A DNA stretch of 64,000 nucleotides from Williamsia sterculiae (GTDB lineage: Bacteria; Actinomycetota; Actinomycetes; Mycobacteriales; Mycobacteriaceae): contig NZ_FTNT01000010.1 of the NCBI RefSeq assembly GCF_900156495.1, forward strand, positions 148,780 through 212,779, written 5' to 3'. This document shows positions 8,485 to 17,968 of this stretch, one piece after another. The notes under the pieces were generated by a model. That model ran no database searches and was not told where the DNA came from. It was given only the letters and a program-made list of their open reading frames with translations. How positions within the stretch are numbered: position 1 is the first letter of the stretch; the number at the start of each line of letters is the position of its first letter. Made by a program: the position numbers and the translations under genes.

Positions 8485-8922
8485 CTATTTCTCCAGGGCG
8501 GCGTCGAGTGTGATGTCGACACCGGTGAGGGCCTTGCTGACGGGGCAGGTCTCCTTGGCGTCCTGCGCGGCCTTCAGGAAACCCTCCTCGTCGAGTCCGG
8601 AGACCTCACCACGGACGACGAGTTCGATCCCGGTCAGCTTGAAGCCCACGTCGTCCGGTCCGAGACCCACCTTGGCCGACACCTCGAGGCTCTCGGGGGT
8701 GCCGCCGGCCTGGCCGATCAGCGCGGAGAGCTGCATCGCATAGCAGGCCGTGTGGGCGGCGGCGATGAGTTCCTCGGGGCTCGTGGTGCCATCGGCATTC
8801 TCGGCCGAGCGCTTGGGGAAGGACACCTCGAAAGTGCCCGCGCCGGAACTGGTGAGTTCCACCTGTCCCGAACCCTTCTCCAGGGTCCCGTTCCAAGCGG
8901 TACGTGCGGTACGAGTGGGCAT
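8485..8922 (-). CDS. OsmC-family peroxiredoxin
   Basis: A 145-residue OsmC/Ohr-type thiol peroxidase that reduces organic hydroperoxides in the cytoplasm. The two redox cysteines are present: Cys60 in AAHTACYAMQLS and Cys126 in KETCPVSKAL. The SPEELIAAAHTACYAMQLS block favours OsmC over Ohr. I chose the ATG at 8922 because an AAAGGTGA site lies 8 nt upstream; a GTG at 8934 is the alternative. It is convergent with the alpha/beta hydrolase gene. Confidence 0.94.
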   Translation of the reverse strand: MPTRTARTAWNGTLEKGSGQVELTSSGAGTFEVSFPKRSAENADGTTSPEELIAAAHTACYAMQLSALIGQAGGTPESLEVSAKVGLGPDDVGFKLTGIELVVRGEVSGLDEEGFLKAAQDAKETCPVSKALTGVDITLDAALEK

Positions 8923-8989
8923 GGTGGGAATCACCTTTCACCGGCGGAGGGCGACCTCGTCGCATCGTCGGACGGTGTCCCAGCCGACC

Positions 8990-9922
8990 TTACGCGCCGA
9001 GGCCCGGTGCCACCGGGAGACAGGGAACCGGCCGACGATGATCCGGGTCGAGCGCATTGAGCACGATCTGCGCGGTCCGCGGTGACGAGACGATCGACAG
9101 GTGGTCGGAACGGTCGATGCGGCACGAGTCCTGGACCACGACGTTCGTCGTCGTCGGGCCGGGGACATATCCGTCGGTCCACGGCTCGACGATGCCGTCG
9201 TCGCGGGTCATCACGTTGGTGTAGGTGATACCCGGAACATAGGGGCTGCCACCGGCATTGATCGCGCGCATGAACGACGACCCGTACTGCTCCTGATTGC
9301 ATTCCGGGTACGGCCACAGGCGTTCCGGGTCACCACCGAATGCGCGGATGACGTCGACCGCGCGGTTGCAGGCGCTGCTGTCCTGACCTTTCCAATACGG
9401 CGCCAGCGACACGTAACGGTCCACCTGCCCCGCACCACCCAGATACCTCAACCACCAGGTGGGCATCAACGTGCCCTCGGAGTGGCCGACCAGATCGACC
9501 CTGCGGGCACCCGTGACCCGCAACACGTGTCCGACGACGTCACGTAACTGCGCGGCGCTGCCCTCCATACGCGTCAGTCCCCCGAGGGCGCTGACCGGAA
9601 ACGTGCTGCCGGGCAGGGTGCCGTAGGTCAGGGCGTAGACGCAGTACCCCGCCCGGTGCAGCACCGCGGCCATCGTCGCCCAGTTGGTCTGCCGATTACC
9701 GCCGGTCCCGTGTACCAACACCACCGGGTTCGGGTGGTCGCGGCCGGGACGGCAGCGGTCGTCGTTCGTGCCGGGCAGCGACCCGCCCGGATGCGCCAAC
9801 TCGGCACGGACGCCGTCGAAGAAGTCGTAGTCGATCGGTTCTGCTCCCGCCGCGGAGGGCGACATCCCGAAGACCAACAGTGCGACGACCGCGGTCAGCA
9901 GCGGGCGAATCCCGATCCTCAT
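8990..9922 (-). CDS. Secreted alpha/beta lipase (LipB/EstA-like)
   Basis: A 310-residue exported lipase. Residues 1-27 are a Sec signal peptide (hydrophobic TAVVALLVFGM, cleavage plausible after SAAGA). The mature part has VVLVHGTGGNRQTNWATM (oxyanion region), the nucleophile elbow GHSEG with Ser148, and the C-terminal DHLSIVSSPRTAQIVLNALDP containing the catalytic His. Six cysteines in the mature part could form disulphides. This is the actinobacterial secreted triacylglycerol lipase/esterase group. It is 19 bp downstream of a paralogue on the same strand, so tandem duplication is likely. Confidence 0.92.
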   Translation of the reverse strand: MRIGIRPLLTAVVALLVFGMSPSAAGAEPIDYDFFDGVRAELAHPGGSLPGTNDDRCRPGRDHPNPVVLVHGTGGNRQTNWATMAAVLHRAGYCVYALTYGTLPGSTFPVSALGGLTRMEGSAAQLRDVVGHVLRVTGARRVDLVGHSEGTLMPTWWLRYLGGAGQVDRYVSLAPYWKGQDSSACNRAVDVIRAFGGDPERLWPYPECNQEQYGSSFMRAINAGGSPYVPGITYTNVMTRDDGIVEPWTDGYVPGPTTTNVVVQDSCRIDRSDHLSIVSSPRTAQIVLNALDPDHRRPVPCLPVAPGLGA

Positions 9923-9941
9923 CTCTGCCGCCGGTCGCTCA

Positions 9942-10955
9942 TCAGCCGAAGAACGGCGGGACGAAGGAACACGGGACCTGTTCGGCGACCTTCGGGTCCA
10001 GCGCGTTGAGCACGTGTTGAGCGGCCCGGGGCGAGCCGCAGATGCCGAGGTGATCGCTGAAATCCTGTCCGCAGTTCTCCTGGACCACGATGTTGGTCAC
10101 CGACTGTCCCGGCAACGGTTCCACCTGACCGCTGGTGTAGGGCCGGACGAATTCGTCGAACCGGGTCGAGATGTTGGTGTACTCGATGCCGTCGACATAC
10201 GGGGTGCCACCCGAGTTCAGCTTCTCGATGAATTCCGATCCCTTGGTCATCTGTGCGGCCGCCCGACAGGGCAGGATCTTCAACGGGTCGATGCCGAGGC
10301 GCAGGTCGACCTGTTTGAGCACTCCCACACCGAAGGCACCCGTGCCCTCCCACAGCGGGGACAACGAGATGTACTTGCGGATGTTGGGCGCCCCGCCGAG
10401 GAATTTGGCGTAGTAGTTCGGCACCAACGTTCCCTGCGAGTGCCCGACGACGTCGATCTGCGTGGCGCCGGTGCGATCGAGGACCTTGTCGACGAACTCG
10501 CCGAACTCGGCGGCGCTGTCCTCGATGGGCGCCATGCCGCCGAGGGCGTTGATGGGCCAGGGCCGGTGTTTGAGTGCACCGTAGGTGAGGGTGAACACCG
10601 AATATCCGTCGTTGAACAGCAACGGGACGTAGGTGCCCCAGTTGGTCTGTCCGCCACCGCCGGTGCCGTGCATGAGGATCACCGGATACGGGTGGTCGGC
10701 GTCGAGGGGGTCGTCCCAGCGGTTGGCGCCGGGGAGCGCCCCACCCGGGTTCGCGATCTCCGGAGCGATACCGGAGAAGAAGTTGTAGACGATCTTCTGC
10801 TGCTGGGCGAGGGCACTGTCGGCCGCGGCGGGGTTCTCCAACGGCTGATCGGGGGCAAGGTGATCGTGCGAACGTCCGCTGCGCAACATGTTCCCCACCT
10901 TCAGGGGCACCGTCATCGCATCACCGAACAGTCGGCTCAAGGTGTTGGTCGACAC
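9942..10955 (-). CDS. Alpha/beta lipase, paralogue without signal peptide
   Basis: A 337-residue paralogue of the next gene downstream. It keeps the same core: VILMHGTGGGGQTNWGTYVPLL, nucleophile elbow GHSQG with Ser173, and DHLGICGSPRAAQHVLNALDP. The first ~55 residues (MSTNTLSRLFGDAMTVPLKV onward) are polar with no hydrophobic signal segment, so it is either cytoplasmic or exported by another route, unlike its neighbour. The two probably form an operon transcribed from the 118-bp gap that also serves the beta-lactamase-like gene at 11074. Substrate is not evident. Confidence 0.9.
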   Translation of the reverse strand: MSTNTLSRLFGDAMTVPLKVGNMLRSGRSHDHLAPDQPLENPAAADSALAQQQKIVYNFFSGIAPEIANPGGALPGANRWDDPLDADHPYPVILMHGTGGGGQTNWGTYVPLLFNDGYSVFTLTYGALKHRPWPINALGGMAPIEDSAAEFGEFVDKVLDRTGATQIDVVGHSQGTLVPNYYAKFLGGAPNIRKYISLSPLWEGTGAFGVGVLKQVDLRLGIDPLKILPCRAAAQMTKGSEFIEKLNSGGTPYVDGIEYTNISTRFDEFVRPYTSGQVEPLPGQSVTNIVVQENCGQDFSDHLGICGSPRAAQHVLNALDPKVAEQVPCSFVPPFFG

Positions 10956-11073
10956 CGGCCCAGGGTAGTGGAGTCCGGGTATCGGGGCGGTGTCGATTCG
11001 GGGTGGGTGGTGAGACCGGTTCGTTCACCTTGCTAACTTCGCCTTTCGATACGCCGAATTCGGAGGACTCTGG

Positions 11074-12015
11074 GTGAAGTTCAGAACACGTGCCGTGGCC
11101 GCGCTCGCCGCCGGCGCCGCCGTCGCAACCGTGACCGGGGCCGTCGCCGCCCCCGCCGACGCCGCCCGCTCGGGGCTGGCCGGACGCGTCGACCGGGCCA
11201 CGGCCCAGGCCACGGCCCGGGGCGCCCACGTGCAGATCGCCTTCCTCGACCGCGTCACCCGGCAGTACGTCGACAACGGCGCGGTCGCGCACACCGGTGC
11301 CGAAACGGCATCGGTGGTCAAGGTCTTCATCGCCGACGACCTCCTGTACCGGCAGTCACGCAAGCAGTTGACGCTTTCCCGCGACGAGAACGCCCGGCTC
11401 GGCCTGATGCTGCGGTCCTCCGACGACGCCGCGGCAACGTACTTCTGGGACCGTTACGGCAGGAGCAGTCTCGTCGACCACGTGGTCGCCCGCTATCGGC
11501 TGGCCGACACCCGACCGCCGAGCGACGGCGAGTGGTGGGACACCCGTACCAGTGCGGCCGACCTGGTCGGTTATTACGACAAGCTGATGGGCGGCCAGGG
11601 CGGGGTGTTCGGGTCCGCGCGACAGACCATCCTGACCAACCTGCGGGCATCGACGTCCACCGGCACGGACGGGTACAACCAACGGTTCGGAGTCCCGCAC
11701 GCGTTGCCCAGGGTTCCTGTCAAGGGCGTCAAACAGGGCTGGATGATCGCCCACAGCGGCGACTGGGTGCACAACAGCACCGCGATCGTCGATCCCGACG
11801 GCCGCTACGCGATCGCCGTCCTGACCACCGAGTCGGCATCGGCGGGTGACGAGCACACCCGGCAGACGATCGACGACGTGGTCCACACCCTCTTCCCGCG
11901 CGGGTACGTGCAGGACGACACCCCGTTCGCCATCCCCGCGATCCCCGGACTGCCGACCGTCCAGGGCCTGATCAACGCGGGCACCAACGTGGTCGCCCAC
12001 GGCGCGCCGAACTGA
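11074..12015 (+). CDS. Class-A-beta-lactamase-like serine hydrolase, exported
   Basis: A 313-residue protein with a signal peptide (residues 1-31, AVAALAAGAAVATVTGAVAAPADA). The fold markers are an SxxK motif (Ser80-V-V-Lys83 in TASVVKVF), an S-D-D triplet around residue 116 in place of SDN, and KQGWM near residue 228 in place of KTG. These substitutions argue against a true penicillinase and for the penicillin-binding/serine-hydrolase relatives common in Actinobacteria. The GTG start has a CGGAGGA site 6 nt upstream. It is divergent from the lipase operon. Confidence 0.87.
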   Translation: MKFRTRAVAALAAGAAVATVTGAVAAPADAARSGLAGRVDRATAQATARGAHVQIAFLDRVTRQYVDNGAVAHTGAETASVVKVFIADDLLYRQSRKQLTLSRDENARLGLMLRSSDDAAATYFWDRYGRSSLVDHVVARYRLADTRPPSDGEWWDTRTSAADLVGYYDKLMGGQGGVFGSARQTILTNLRASTSTGTDGYNQRFGVPHALPRVPVKGVKQGWMIAHSGDWVHNSTAIVDPDGRYAIAVLTTESASAGDEHTRQTIDDVVHTLFPRGYVQDDTPFAIPAIPGLPTVQGLINAGTNVVAHGAPN

Positions 12016-12046
12016 CCGCGAACCGCGACGGGACCGTCAGTCCGGA

Positions 12047-13327
12047 TCAGGCCGCGGGCGTGAGGAATGCCTGCAGCGCCAGGGAGTACATCCGGACGTC
12101 CTCCACGCCCATCACCTCGCGAGCGCTGTGCATCGCGAGCTGCGGAGCACCGACGTCCACGGTCGCCAATCCGCTGCGGGTGGCGGTGATCGGCCCGATG
12201 GTGGAGCCACACGGCAGGTCGGCCCGGTGCACGTACCGCTGCAGCGGCACACCGGCCTGCGCACAGGCCAACGCGAAGACGGCCTCACCGCGGGCGTCGG
12301 AGGCGTAGCGCAGGTTCTGGTTCACCTTGAGGACAGGTCCGCCGTTGATGTCGATCCGGTGGGCCGGTTCGTGCCGGTCGGGCTGGTTGGGGTGGGTGGC
12401 GTGCGCCATGTCACCCGAGGCGCACACGCTGCCTGCCACCAGTCGGAGGTACTCGGCGCGGTCCCCTCCCCCCGCCAGCACGATCCGTTCCAGGGTGCTG
12501 ACGAGGAATTCTGACGCCGCACCGCTGCTCGACCCACTGCCGACCTCCTCGTGGTCGAACAGCGCCAGTACCCGGGTGTGCTCCGCGGTCTCACCGTCGA
12601 GCAACGCACGGAGGCCCGCATAGCAGGTGCCCTGGTTGTCCAGGCGACCCACGCTGAGCAGTTCGCGGTTGGCACCCGACAGTGTGGCGGGGTTGATGTC
12701 GTGGGTCATCAGTTCCCAGCCGAGTGCCGATCCGGCCGGGAGGTCCGATCGTTCGCAGACCCAGTCGAGGAACGACTGCGGCATGTCTCCGGCGGCCCAG
12801 ACGGCGTTCAGATGCCGCTGCGGGTCGGGGCTGACACCGCGCCGGTCCTCGGACAGGTGGATGGCCAGCTGCGGCACCCTCAGCACCGGCTCATCGATGC
12901 GGACCAGGTGTTGGCGCACGGTCGCGCCGTCCCGCACCGCCACCCGACCGGACACCCCGAGGTCGCGATCGAGCCAGGAGTTCAGCCAGGCGCCGCCGTA
13001 GGGTTCCAGGCCGACCATGGACAGTTCCGCCGACCGCAGATCCGGGCGCTGCTTGACCCGGAGGTTGGGACTGTCGGTGTGGCCGCCGACGACACGGAAC
13101 GCCGCGTCGGCCGCGGTGGCGTCCCAGGCGATGACCGAACCACCGCGGACGACGTAGAACCGACCGGTCGCGGTGTCCCAGCTCGCTCCCTCGTCGAGGT
13201 GTCGGTAACCGGCGGCATCCAGGGCAGCCGTGACCGAGGCGCACACGTGATACGGCGACGGTGACGCGTCGACGAAGGCACCGAGCCCGGTTGCGGTCGC
13301 GGTGCTCGTCATACCCGTGCCGGTCAC
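12047..13327 (-). CDS. M18-family aminopeptidase (PepC/ApeB-like)
   Basis: A 426-residue zinc exopeptidase of the aspartyl-aminopeptidase family, cytoplasmic. Metal-site blocks are visible: [44 protein letters not shown], and [15 protein letters not shown] at the end, plus the [18 protein letters not shown] segment. The GTG at 13327 overlaps the purQ stop by 4 bp (GTGA), implying translational coupling; an ATG at 13312 is possible. Co-location with purQ is also seen in Mycobacterium as I recall it. It is convergent with the beta-lactamase-like gene. Confidence 0.95.
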   Translation of the reverse strand: MTGTGMTSTATATGLGAFVDASPSPYHVCASVTAALDAAGYRHLDEGASWDTATGRFYVVRGGSVIAWDATAADAAFRVVGGHTDSPNLRVKQRPDLRSAELSMVGLEPYGGAWLNSWLDRDLGVSGRVAVRDGATVRQHLVRIDEPVLRVPQLAIHLSEDRRGVSPDPQRHLNAVWAAGDMPQSFLDWVCERSDLPAGSALGWELMTHDINPATLSGANRELLSVGRLDNQGTCYAGLRALLDGETAEHTRVLALFDHEEVGSGSSSGAASEFLVSTLERIVLAGGGDRAEYLRLVAGSVCASGDMAHATHPNQPDRHEPAHRIDINGGPVLKVNQNLRYASDARGEAVFALACAQAGVPLQRYVHRADLPCGSTIGPITATRSGLATVDVGAPQLAMHSAREVMGVEDVRMYSLALQAFLTPAA

Positions 13328-14004
13328 GCGGTGGCGAGCACTGCGTCCAGCGCGGAGTAGAAGAGGCCGAGGCCGTCGTCGCTGGGTCCGGTGAGCGCCT
13401 CGGTGGCGTGTTCGGGGTGTGGCATCAACCCGACCACGCGGCCGTCCTCACTGCAGATCCCGGCGATGTCGAGCATCGAACCGTTGGGGTTGTCACCGGC
13501 GTAGCGGAACACGATGCGACCCTCCCCTTCGAGCTCCTCCAGCTTCTCCGTCGATGCGACGTAGCGCCCCTCACCCGACTTCAGCGGCAACAGGATCTGT
13601 GCGCCCTGTTCGAACCGGGTGCTCCACGCCGTCCACGTGGCGTCGACGGTGAGCCACTGGTCGCGGCAGATGAAATGCAGTCCCTCGTTGCGGGTCAGCG
13701 CCCCGGGGAGCAGGCCGGCCTCGCAGAGCACCTGGAAACCGTTGCAGATCCCCAGAATCGGGACACCGCGGGCGGCGGCGTCGACCACCGACCCCATCAC
13801 CGGCGCGAACCGGGCGATGGCCCCGGCACGCAGGTAGTCGCCGTAGGAGAACCCACCGGGTACCACGATCGCATCGACGTCGTGGAGATCGGCGTCGCCG
13901 TGCCACAGTGCGACCGGTTCGGCCCCGACCAACCGGACGGCCCGCGCGGCGTCGACGTCGTCGAGCGATCCGGGGAAGGTGATGACCCCGACACGCGCCG
14001 TCAT
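13324..14004 (-). CDS. purQ: Phosphoribosylformylglycinamidine synthase subunit PurQ
   Basis: A 226-residue class-I glutamine amidotransferase that supplies ammonia to PurL in purine synthesis step 4. The nucleophile Cys87 lies in GICNGFQVL, and the His-Glu pair in MPHPEHATE near the end. [18 protein letters not shown] is diagnostic of PurQ. It overlaps purS by 4 bp at its start and the M18 aminopeptidase gene by 4 bp at its end, so these three are one translationally coupled operon. The large subunit purL is not in this window. Confidence 0.97.
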   Translation of the reverse strand: MTARVGVITFPGSLDDVDAARAVRLVGAEPVALWHGDADLHDVDAIVVPGGFSYGDYLRAGAIARFAPVMGSVVDAAARGVPILGICNGFQVLCEAGLLPGALTRNEGLHFICRDQWLTVDATWTAWSTRFEQGAQILLPLKSGEGRYVASTEKLEELEGEGRIVFRYAGDNPNGSMLDIAGICSEDGRVVGLMPHPEHATEALTGPSDDGLGLFYSALDAVLATA

Positions 14005-14252
14005 GATGCGGGCGCGTCCGCGACCCGGCGCACCGAGTACGTCTCGATCACGGTGTTGGCCAACAGTTCCGCGGCGATGCGCTCCAGAGCGACGTCGTCG
14101 ACCGAGTCGTCGACCTCGAGTTCGAAGCGTTTCCCCTGGCGCACCTCGCCGACCCCGTCGAATCCCAGACGCCCCAGCGCACCGACGATCGCCTGACCCT
14201 GCGGGTCGAGGATCTCGGCCTTGGGCATCACTTCGACCACCACACGTGCCAT
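14001..14252 (-). CDS. purS: Phosphoribosylformylglycinamidine synthase subunit PurS
   Basis: An 83-residue structural subunit that bridges PurQ and Pur[32 protein letters not shown] is the standard PurS start, and [12 protein letters not shown] follows. The frame is open well upstream, but the conserved N-terminus fixes the ATG at 14252, with a GAGGGAG site a few bases before it. The stop overlaps the purQ start (ATGA). A TACAGT hexamer at 14288-14293 on this strand is a plausible -10. Confidence 0.96.
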   Translation of the reverse strand: MARVVVEVMPKAEILDPQGQAIVGALGRLGFDGVGEVRQGKRFELEVDDSVDDVALERIAAELLANTVIETYSVRRVADAPAS

Positions 14253-14349
14253 CAGCGGGCTCCCTCTCAGCCTGGATTTCGCTGCTGACTGTACCGGCCG
14301 GGAGCCGCCGAGCGGGCGTCGGGCGGGCGGCACCGAAGCCACCGCGGGT

Positions 14350-15063
14350 TCAGGCCGCCGAGGTGTCCCGGCCGCCGGTTGCGTTCTCGCGACGGCGGTA
14401 GGTGACCGGTTGTAGACCGTGGTGACGGGCCAGATCGATGCAGTCCAACAGGGTGTGCCTGGCCATCGGCGTCTCCAGGTGCTTGGCCGCGATCGACAGT
14501 CGCACCACCCCACCGCGACGCGCGGTGCGGGCGACGCTGCGGGTCAGCACCCGACACCACCAGCGCTCGTCGGGGAAGCCGTCGCCGATCCCGAGAACGC
14601 GGCCGCGCACGTGGTCACCGCTGCGCAGGTCGTCGATGCCGGTGAAACCGAGGTTGACCCGGAACCCGGCCTGCGGGAGGGCCGCGATGGCACCCGGTGA
14701 GGCACTCCAGCGCGGGGCGGCGAAGATACGGGTCCGCAGCCCGGTGGTCTCCAACACCCGATCCGCTGCGGTCAGTCGCAGTCGCGCCTCGTGTTCGCCG
14801 ATGACCGCGAATTCGGCGCGGCGCCGCTTGGTGGGTGCCTGGTCGTACCCGTGCAGCACGATGGCGTCGGTACCCGACCGACGTTCGCGCAGCCAGGCCA
14901 CGGTGGTCGCATCGTCGGCGAGCCGGTAGCCGTGCTTCAGTCGCGGCGAGACCAGGAGCGACAGCGGGACGTCGCGCTTGTCCATCGATGCCGCGAACGA
15001 CACCGCGGCGTCACGGGTGGTGTCCCGGATCCCGGACACCGACACCAACAGTTGACTCGTCAC
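14350..15063 (-). CDS. DUF2334 polysaccharide-deacetylase-like protein
   Basis: A 237-residue protein of the DUF2334 group, which shares the NodB/polysaccharide-deacetylase barrel. Conserved stretches are LLVSVSGIRDTTRDAAVSFAASMDKRDVPLSLLVSPRLKHGYRL, DAIVLHGYDQAPTKRRRAEF, RIFAAPRWSASPGAIAALPQAGF and TARRGGVVRLSIAAKHLE. The GTG at 15063 fits the family's start; upstream frame is Arg/Pro-rich and unlikely to be coding. The catalytic metal site of true deacetylases is only partly recognisable, so enzyme activity is not assured. It lies between glutathione peroxidase and purS on the same strand. Confidence 0.85.
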   Translation of the reverse strand: MTSQLLVSVSGIRDTTRDAAVSFAASMDKRDVPLSLLVSPRLKHGYRLADDATTVAWLRERRSGTDAIVLHGYDQAPTKRRRAEFAVIGEHEARLRLTAADRVLETTGLRTRIFAAPRWSASPGAIAALPQAGFRVNLGFTGIDDLRSGDHVRGRVLGIGDGFPDERWWCRVLTRSVARTARRGGVVRLSIAAKHLETPMARHTLLDCIDLARHHGLQPVTYRRRENATGGRDTSAA

Positions 15064-15170
15064 AGGTGGGAGTGTGCGACCCGCAGGTGAGGAGCCGGTT
15101 GCGACGACATGGACGGGAGTTGTACTGACCGGACACAGTGGTCGCGACGGCCGCAGCGGCCGGGTGGGAA

Positions 15171-15656
15171 CTACGCGAGCACGTCCTCGATGGCGGCGAC
15201 CACCTCGGCGGATTCTGGTTCGGTACGCGGACGGAACCGGTTGACCACGGTGCCGTCCCCGTCGATGAGGAACTTCTCGAAGTTCCACTGCACGTCGCCT
15301 GCCTCACCGTCGGCGTCGGTCGCCTTGGTCACCTCGGCGTACAGCGGATGCCGCGCGTCGCCGTTGACCTCGGTCTTCTCCAGCAATGGGAAGGTGACGC
15401 CATAGGTGGTCGAGCAGAAGGTCTCGATCTCCTCCGCCGTTCCCGGCTCCTGACCCATGAACTGGTTGCACGGCACCCCCACGACGGTCAGACCGCGGCC
15501 GGAGTACCGCTCGGCGAGCGCCTCCAGACCGGCGTACTGCGGGGTCAACCCGCATCTGCTCGCCACGTTGACCAGCAGGATCGGTCCGGGGAAGGCGGCG
15601 AGCGTCGTGTCGTCGCCTCCGAGGGTGCGGAGCGGAATCGTCGTCAGGTCGGCCAT
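15171..15656 (-). CDS. Glutathione peroxidase family (thiol peroxidase)
   Basis: A 161-residue Cys-type GPx. The catalytic tetrad is visible: Cys35 in NVASRCGLTPQY, Gln in CNQFMGQEPG, and Trp-Asn in VQWNFEKFLID. A second Cys (ETFCSTTYG) is positioned to resolve the sulphenate, so thioredoxin or mycothiol-linked reductants are likelier than glutathione, which this lineage lacks (family knowledge). The ATG at 15656 starts MADLTTIPL; no strong ribosome site is seen. Confidence 0.95.
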   Translation of the reverse strand: MADLTTIPLRTLGGDDTTLAAFPGPILLVNVASRCGLTPQYAGLEALAERYSGRGLTVVGVPCNQFMGQEPGTAEEIETFCSTTYGVTFPLLEKTEVNGDARHPLYAEVTKATDADGEAGDVQWNFEKFLIDGDGTVVNRFRPRTEPESAEVVAAIEDVLA

Positions 15657-15756
15657 GACCGCCAGCGTAGCCACGCGACGCCGGAGTCCGGTCCGACCTC
15701 CCGTCGTGTGTCCCAGCCCACAGTCGTCGACGCTTCCGCAATAGTTGCATCGGGTT

Positions 15757-15762
15757 TACCTT
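15757..15762 (+). promoter_or_regulatory. Candidate leaderless -10 hexamer of marR-MFS operon
   Basis: TACCTT matches TANNNT and ends 6 nt before the GTG start at 15769, with no ribosome site between. The operon mRNA probably begins at the start codon. Confidence 0.42.
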
Positions 15763-15768
15763 TGACCG

Positions 15769-16305
15769 GTGACAAGTACTCTGCGCGCCGACGACGAGGT
15801 CACGTCGTCACCCGAGGCGAGTGCCGACGACACCTACCGGTTGATGCACGAATTCCTCACCCGGTTGATGTGCTCGAGTGACGTGGAGACCCTTGACAAC
15901 CTCCTGGAGACGGAACTGACCGTCTCGCAGTTCAAGGCGATGGCCATCCTCACCGGCAAGGGCCGCCCGGTTCCGCTCAACGAGCTGGCCGACGCATTGC
16001 ACTTGTCCCTGGCCGCCACCGGGCGCACCATCGACAAGCTGGTCATCGCCGGTTTCGTCGACCGTCGCGAAGACGAACACGATCGCCGCATCAAACGGAT
16101 CTCGCTCACCGAGCAGGGTCGAAAAGAGGTTGCTCAGCACATCGACAAGAAGGACGATCAACTGCGTGATCTCGTGACACGACTACCGGTGGAGCTGCGT
16201 ACTCGGTTCCACGACGTGCTGGCCTCGGTGCTCGACGGTGAGTTTCTCCCGTTTCCCGGGTCTGCCCTTGCAGAATCCCTGATCAAGAAAGCGAACCATG
16301 ACTGA
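15769..16305 (+). CDS. MarR-family transcriptional regulator
   Basis: A 178-residue winged-helix protein. The core LNELADALHLSLAATGRTIDKLVIAGFVDRREDEHDRRIKRISLTEQGRKEV is unmistakably MarR, with the beta-wing DRRIKR. It overlaps the MFS exporter gene by 8 bp and is likely its co-transcribed local repressor, a common arrangement for drug efflux pumps. The GTG start follows a TANNNT hexamer by 6 nt. Confidence 0.94.
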   Translation: MTSTLRADDEVTSSPEASADDTYRLMHEFLTRLMCSSDVETLDNLLETELTVSQFKAMAILTGKGRPVPLNELADALHLSLAATGRTIDKLVIAGFVDRREDEHDRRIKRISLTEQGRKEVAQHIDKKDDQLRDLVTRLPVELRTRFHDVLASVLDGEFLPFPGSALAESLIKKANHD

Positions 16306-17773
16306 ACCCTCTTCGGCCGCGCCACCGGCCGACAACAAGCTCGACGCGGGAGTCATCAAGATCGCGGTGGTCGTCGTCCTCGGCGCGATCATGTCGATCC
16401 TCGACACCACCGTCGTCGCGGTGGCCCAGAACACCTTCCAGACCGTGTTCCACACCTCGGCGTCCGGCGCCGCGTGGACCGCCACCGGATACACCCTCGC
16501 GCTGGCCGCCGTCATCCCGTTGTCGAGTTGGGCGGCTGCCCGATTCGGCACCAAGAAGGTCTACCTGACGTCGCTCGTGTTGTTCGTCCTCGGCTCGGTG
16601 CTGTGTGCCTTCGCCTGGAACATCGGGTCGCTGGTCGCCTTCCGGATGTTGCAGGGTGCCGGTGGCGGCATGTTGATGCCGGTCGGCATGATGATCCTCA
16701 CCCGGGCCGCCGGTCCGGAACGTGTCGGCTCGGTGATGGCCGTGCTCGGTGTCCCGATGCTGCTCGGGCCGATCATGGGCCCCATTCTGGGTGGCGTCCT
16801 GATCGAGTACGTCTCCTGGCACTGGATCTTCCTCATCAACGTGCCGATCGGTGTGCTGGCCTTCTTCTACGCCGCCTACGTCCTGGACAACGACGACGAG
16901 ACGAGCCGCCCACCGTTCGACTTCATCGGACTGCTACTGCTGTCACCAGGTCTGGCCGTGTTCCTGTTCGGCGTGTCCTCGAGCAACGATGCCGGCACCT
17001 TCCTGGCCGCCAAGGTGCTCATCCCGATGGTCATCGGTGCGCTGTTGATCATCGCGTTCATCGCGCACGCGCTGCGCAAGGGCAACCACAACCCACTCAT
17101 CGACCTGCGGCTGTTCCGCAACAAGACGCTGAGCTGGACCGTGGTCACCTTCAGCCTGTTCCTCATCGCATTCTTCGGCGCCTCACTACTGTTCCCGCAG
17201 TACTTCATCGGAGTGCGTGGCGAGTCGACCTTGATGGCGGGTCTGCTGGTCGCACCGCAGGGTCTGGGCGCGATGATCACCATGCCGGTTGCCGGACGGA
17301 TGACCGACAAGATCGGCCCGGGCAAATTCGTGCTCGCCGGCATCGTCCTGATCGCGATCGGGATGGGTGTCTTCATGTTCCTGGGTGCCGGGACGTCGTA
17401 CTGGCTGCTGGGCGCGGCACTCTTCGTGCAGGGTCTGGGTATGGGCATGTCGATGATGCCGATGATGTCCGCCGCATTGGCAACGCTGTCGGCCGACAAG
17501 GTCGCCGACGGTTCGACATTGGTGAACGTGGTCCAGCAGACCGCGGCGTCGATCGGCACCGCCATCATCTCCGTGATCCTGGCCAGCAACCTCAAGTCGA
17601 TCGGCCTGCCCCCGACCGCCGACAAGATGGCGGGCGCATTCGGTGACACGTTCATCGTCGCGGTGGTGCTGATCGTGGTCTGCCTGGCGCCTGCGTTCTT
17701 CCTGCCGCGGAAGAAGGTGTCGGTGCACACCGACGCCGACGGCGAGCCCGCCGCCCCGGTGATGATGCACTGA
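16298..17773 (+). CDS. MFS drug exporter, DHA2/EmrB-like, 14 TM
   Basis: A 491-residue major-facilitator transporter for proton-driven efflux. Hydrophobic segments give about 14 helices. Signature pieces are LDTTVVAVAQNTFQ in TM1, the loop RFGTKKVYLTSLVLFVLGS, and motif C-like GPIMGPILGGVLIEYVSWHWIFLINVPIG. It overlaps the marR-like gene, forming a two-gene operon that ends at an exceptionally strong hairpin. As I recall, Mycobacterium also has an EmrB-type pump between the purC and purQ regions. Substrate unknown. Confidence 0.95.
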   Translation: MTEPSSAAPPADNKLDAGVIKIAVVVVLGAIMSILDTTVVAVAQNTFQTVFHTSASGAAWTATGYTLALAAVIPLSSWAAARFGTKKVYLTSLVLFVLGSVLCAFAWNIGSLVAFRMLQGAGGGMLMPVGMMILTRAAGPERVGSVMAVLGVPMLLGPIMGPILGGVLIEYVSWHWIFLINVPIGVLAFFYAAYVLDNDDETSRPPFDFIGLLLLSPGLAVFLFGVSSSNDAGTFLAAKVLIPMVIGALLIIAFIAHALRKGNHNPLIDLRLFRNKTLSWTVVTFSLFLIAFFGASLLFPQYFIGVRGESTLMAGLLVAPQGLGAMITMPVAGRMTDKIGPGKFVLAGIVLIAIGMGVFMFLGAGTSYWLLGAALFVQGLGMGMSMMPMMSAALATLSADKVADGSTLVNVVQQTAASIGTAIISVILASNLKSIGLPPTADKMAGAFGDTFIVAVVLIVVCLAPAFFLPRKKVSVHTDADGEPAAPVMMH

Positions 17774-17791
17774 CGGCACCTCGACCAGGAT

Positions 17792-17831
17792 GCGGAACGA
17801 CCCGGCAGGTTCACCTGTCGGGTCGTTCCGC
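17792..17831 (+). terminator. Strong hairpin terminator of marR-MFS operon
   Basis: Left arm GCGGAACGACCCG (17792-17804) pairs perfectly with 17819-17831. After one G-T wobble, CAGG pairs with CCTG around a TTCA loop. That is 18 consecutive pairs starting 18 bp after the transporter stop. There is no U tract, as usual in this lineage. Confidence 0.88.
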
Positions 17832-17837
17832 GTCGAG

Positions 17838-17920
17838 ACGTCGAGTGGGCCGTCGTTCACGTCGAGCGGGCCGCAACTAGCGTCGAGCGGGCCGTAGTCG
17901 ACGCCGAGCGGGCCGTCGTC
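17838..17920 (+). repeat. Tandem array A: four 21-bp units
   Basis: Units start at 17838, 17859, 17880 and 17901, an exact 21-bp period. The conserved core of each is CGTCGAGYGGGCCG, with 5-7 variable bases after it; unit 4 has CGCCGAG. The last unit ends 48 bp before the DUF559 gene start. The reverse complement of the same unit forms array B on the other side of that gene. No known function. Confidence 0.85.
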
Positions 17921-17968
17921 TTCACCCGGCCCGTGGAACCGCCGAGCACATGCGCGCGTCTCACGACC

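Noticed and set aside
14253..14513. N-terminal extension of PurS in the open frame
   Set aside because: PurS proteins are about 80 residues and begin MARVVVEV; the extension is Arg/Pro-rich noncoding sequence.
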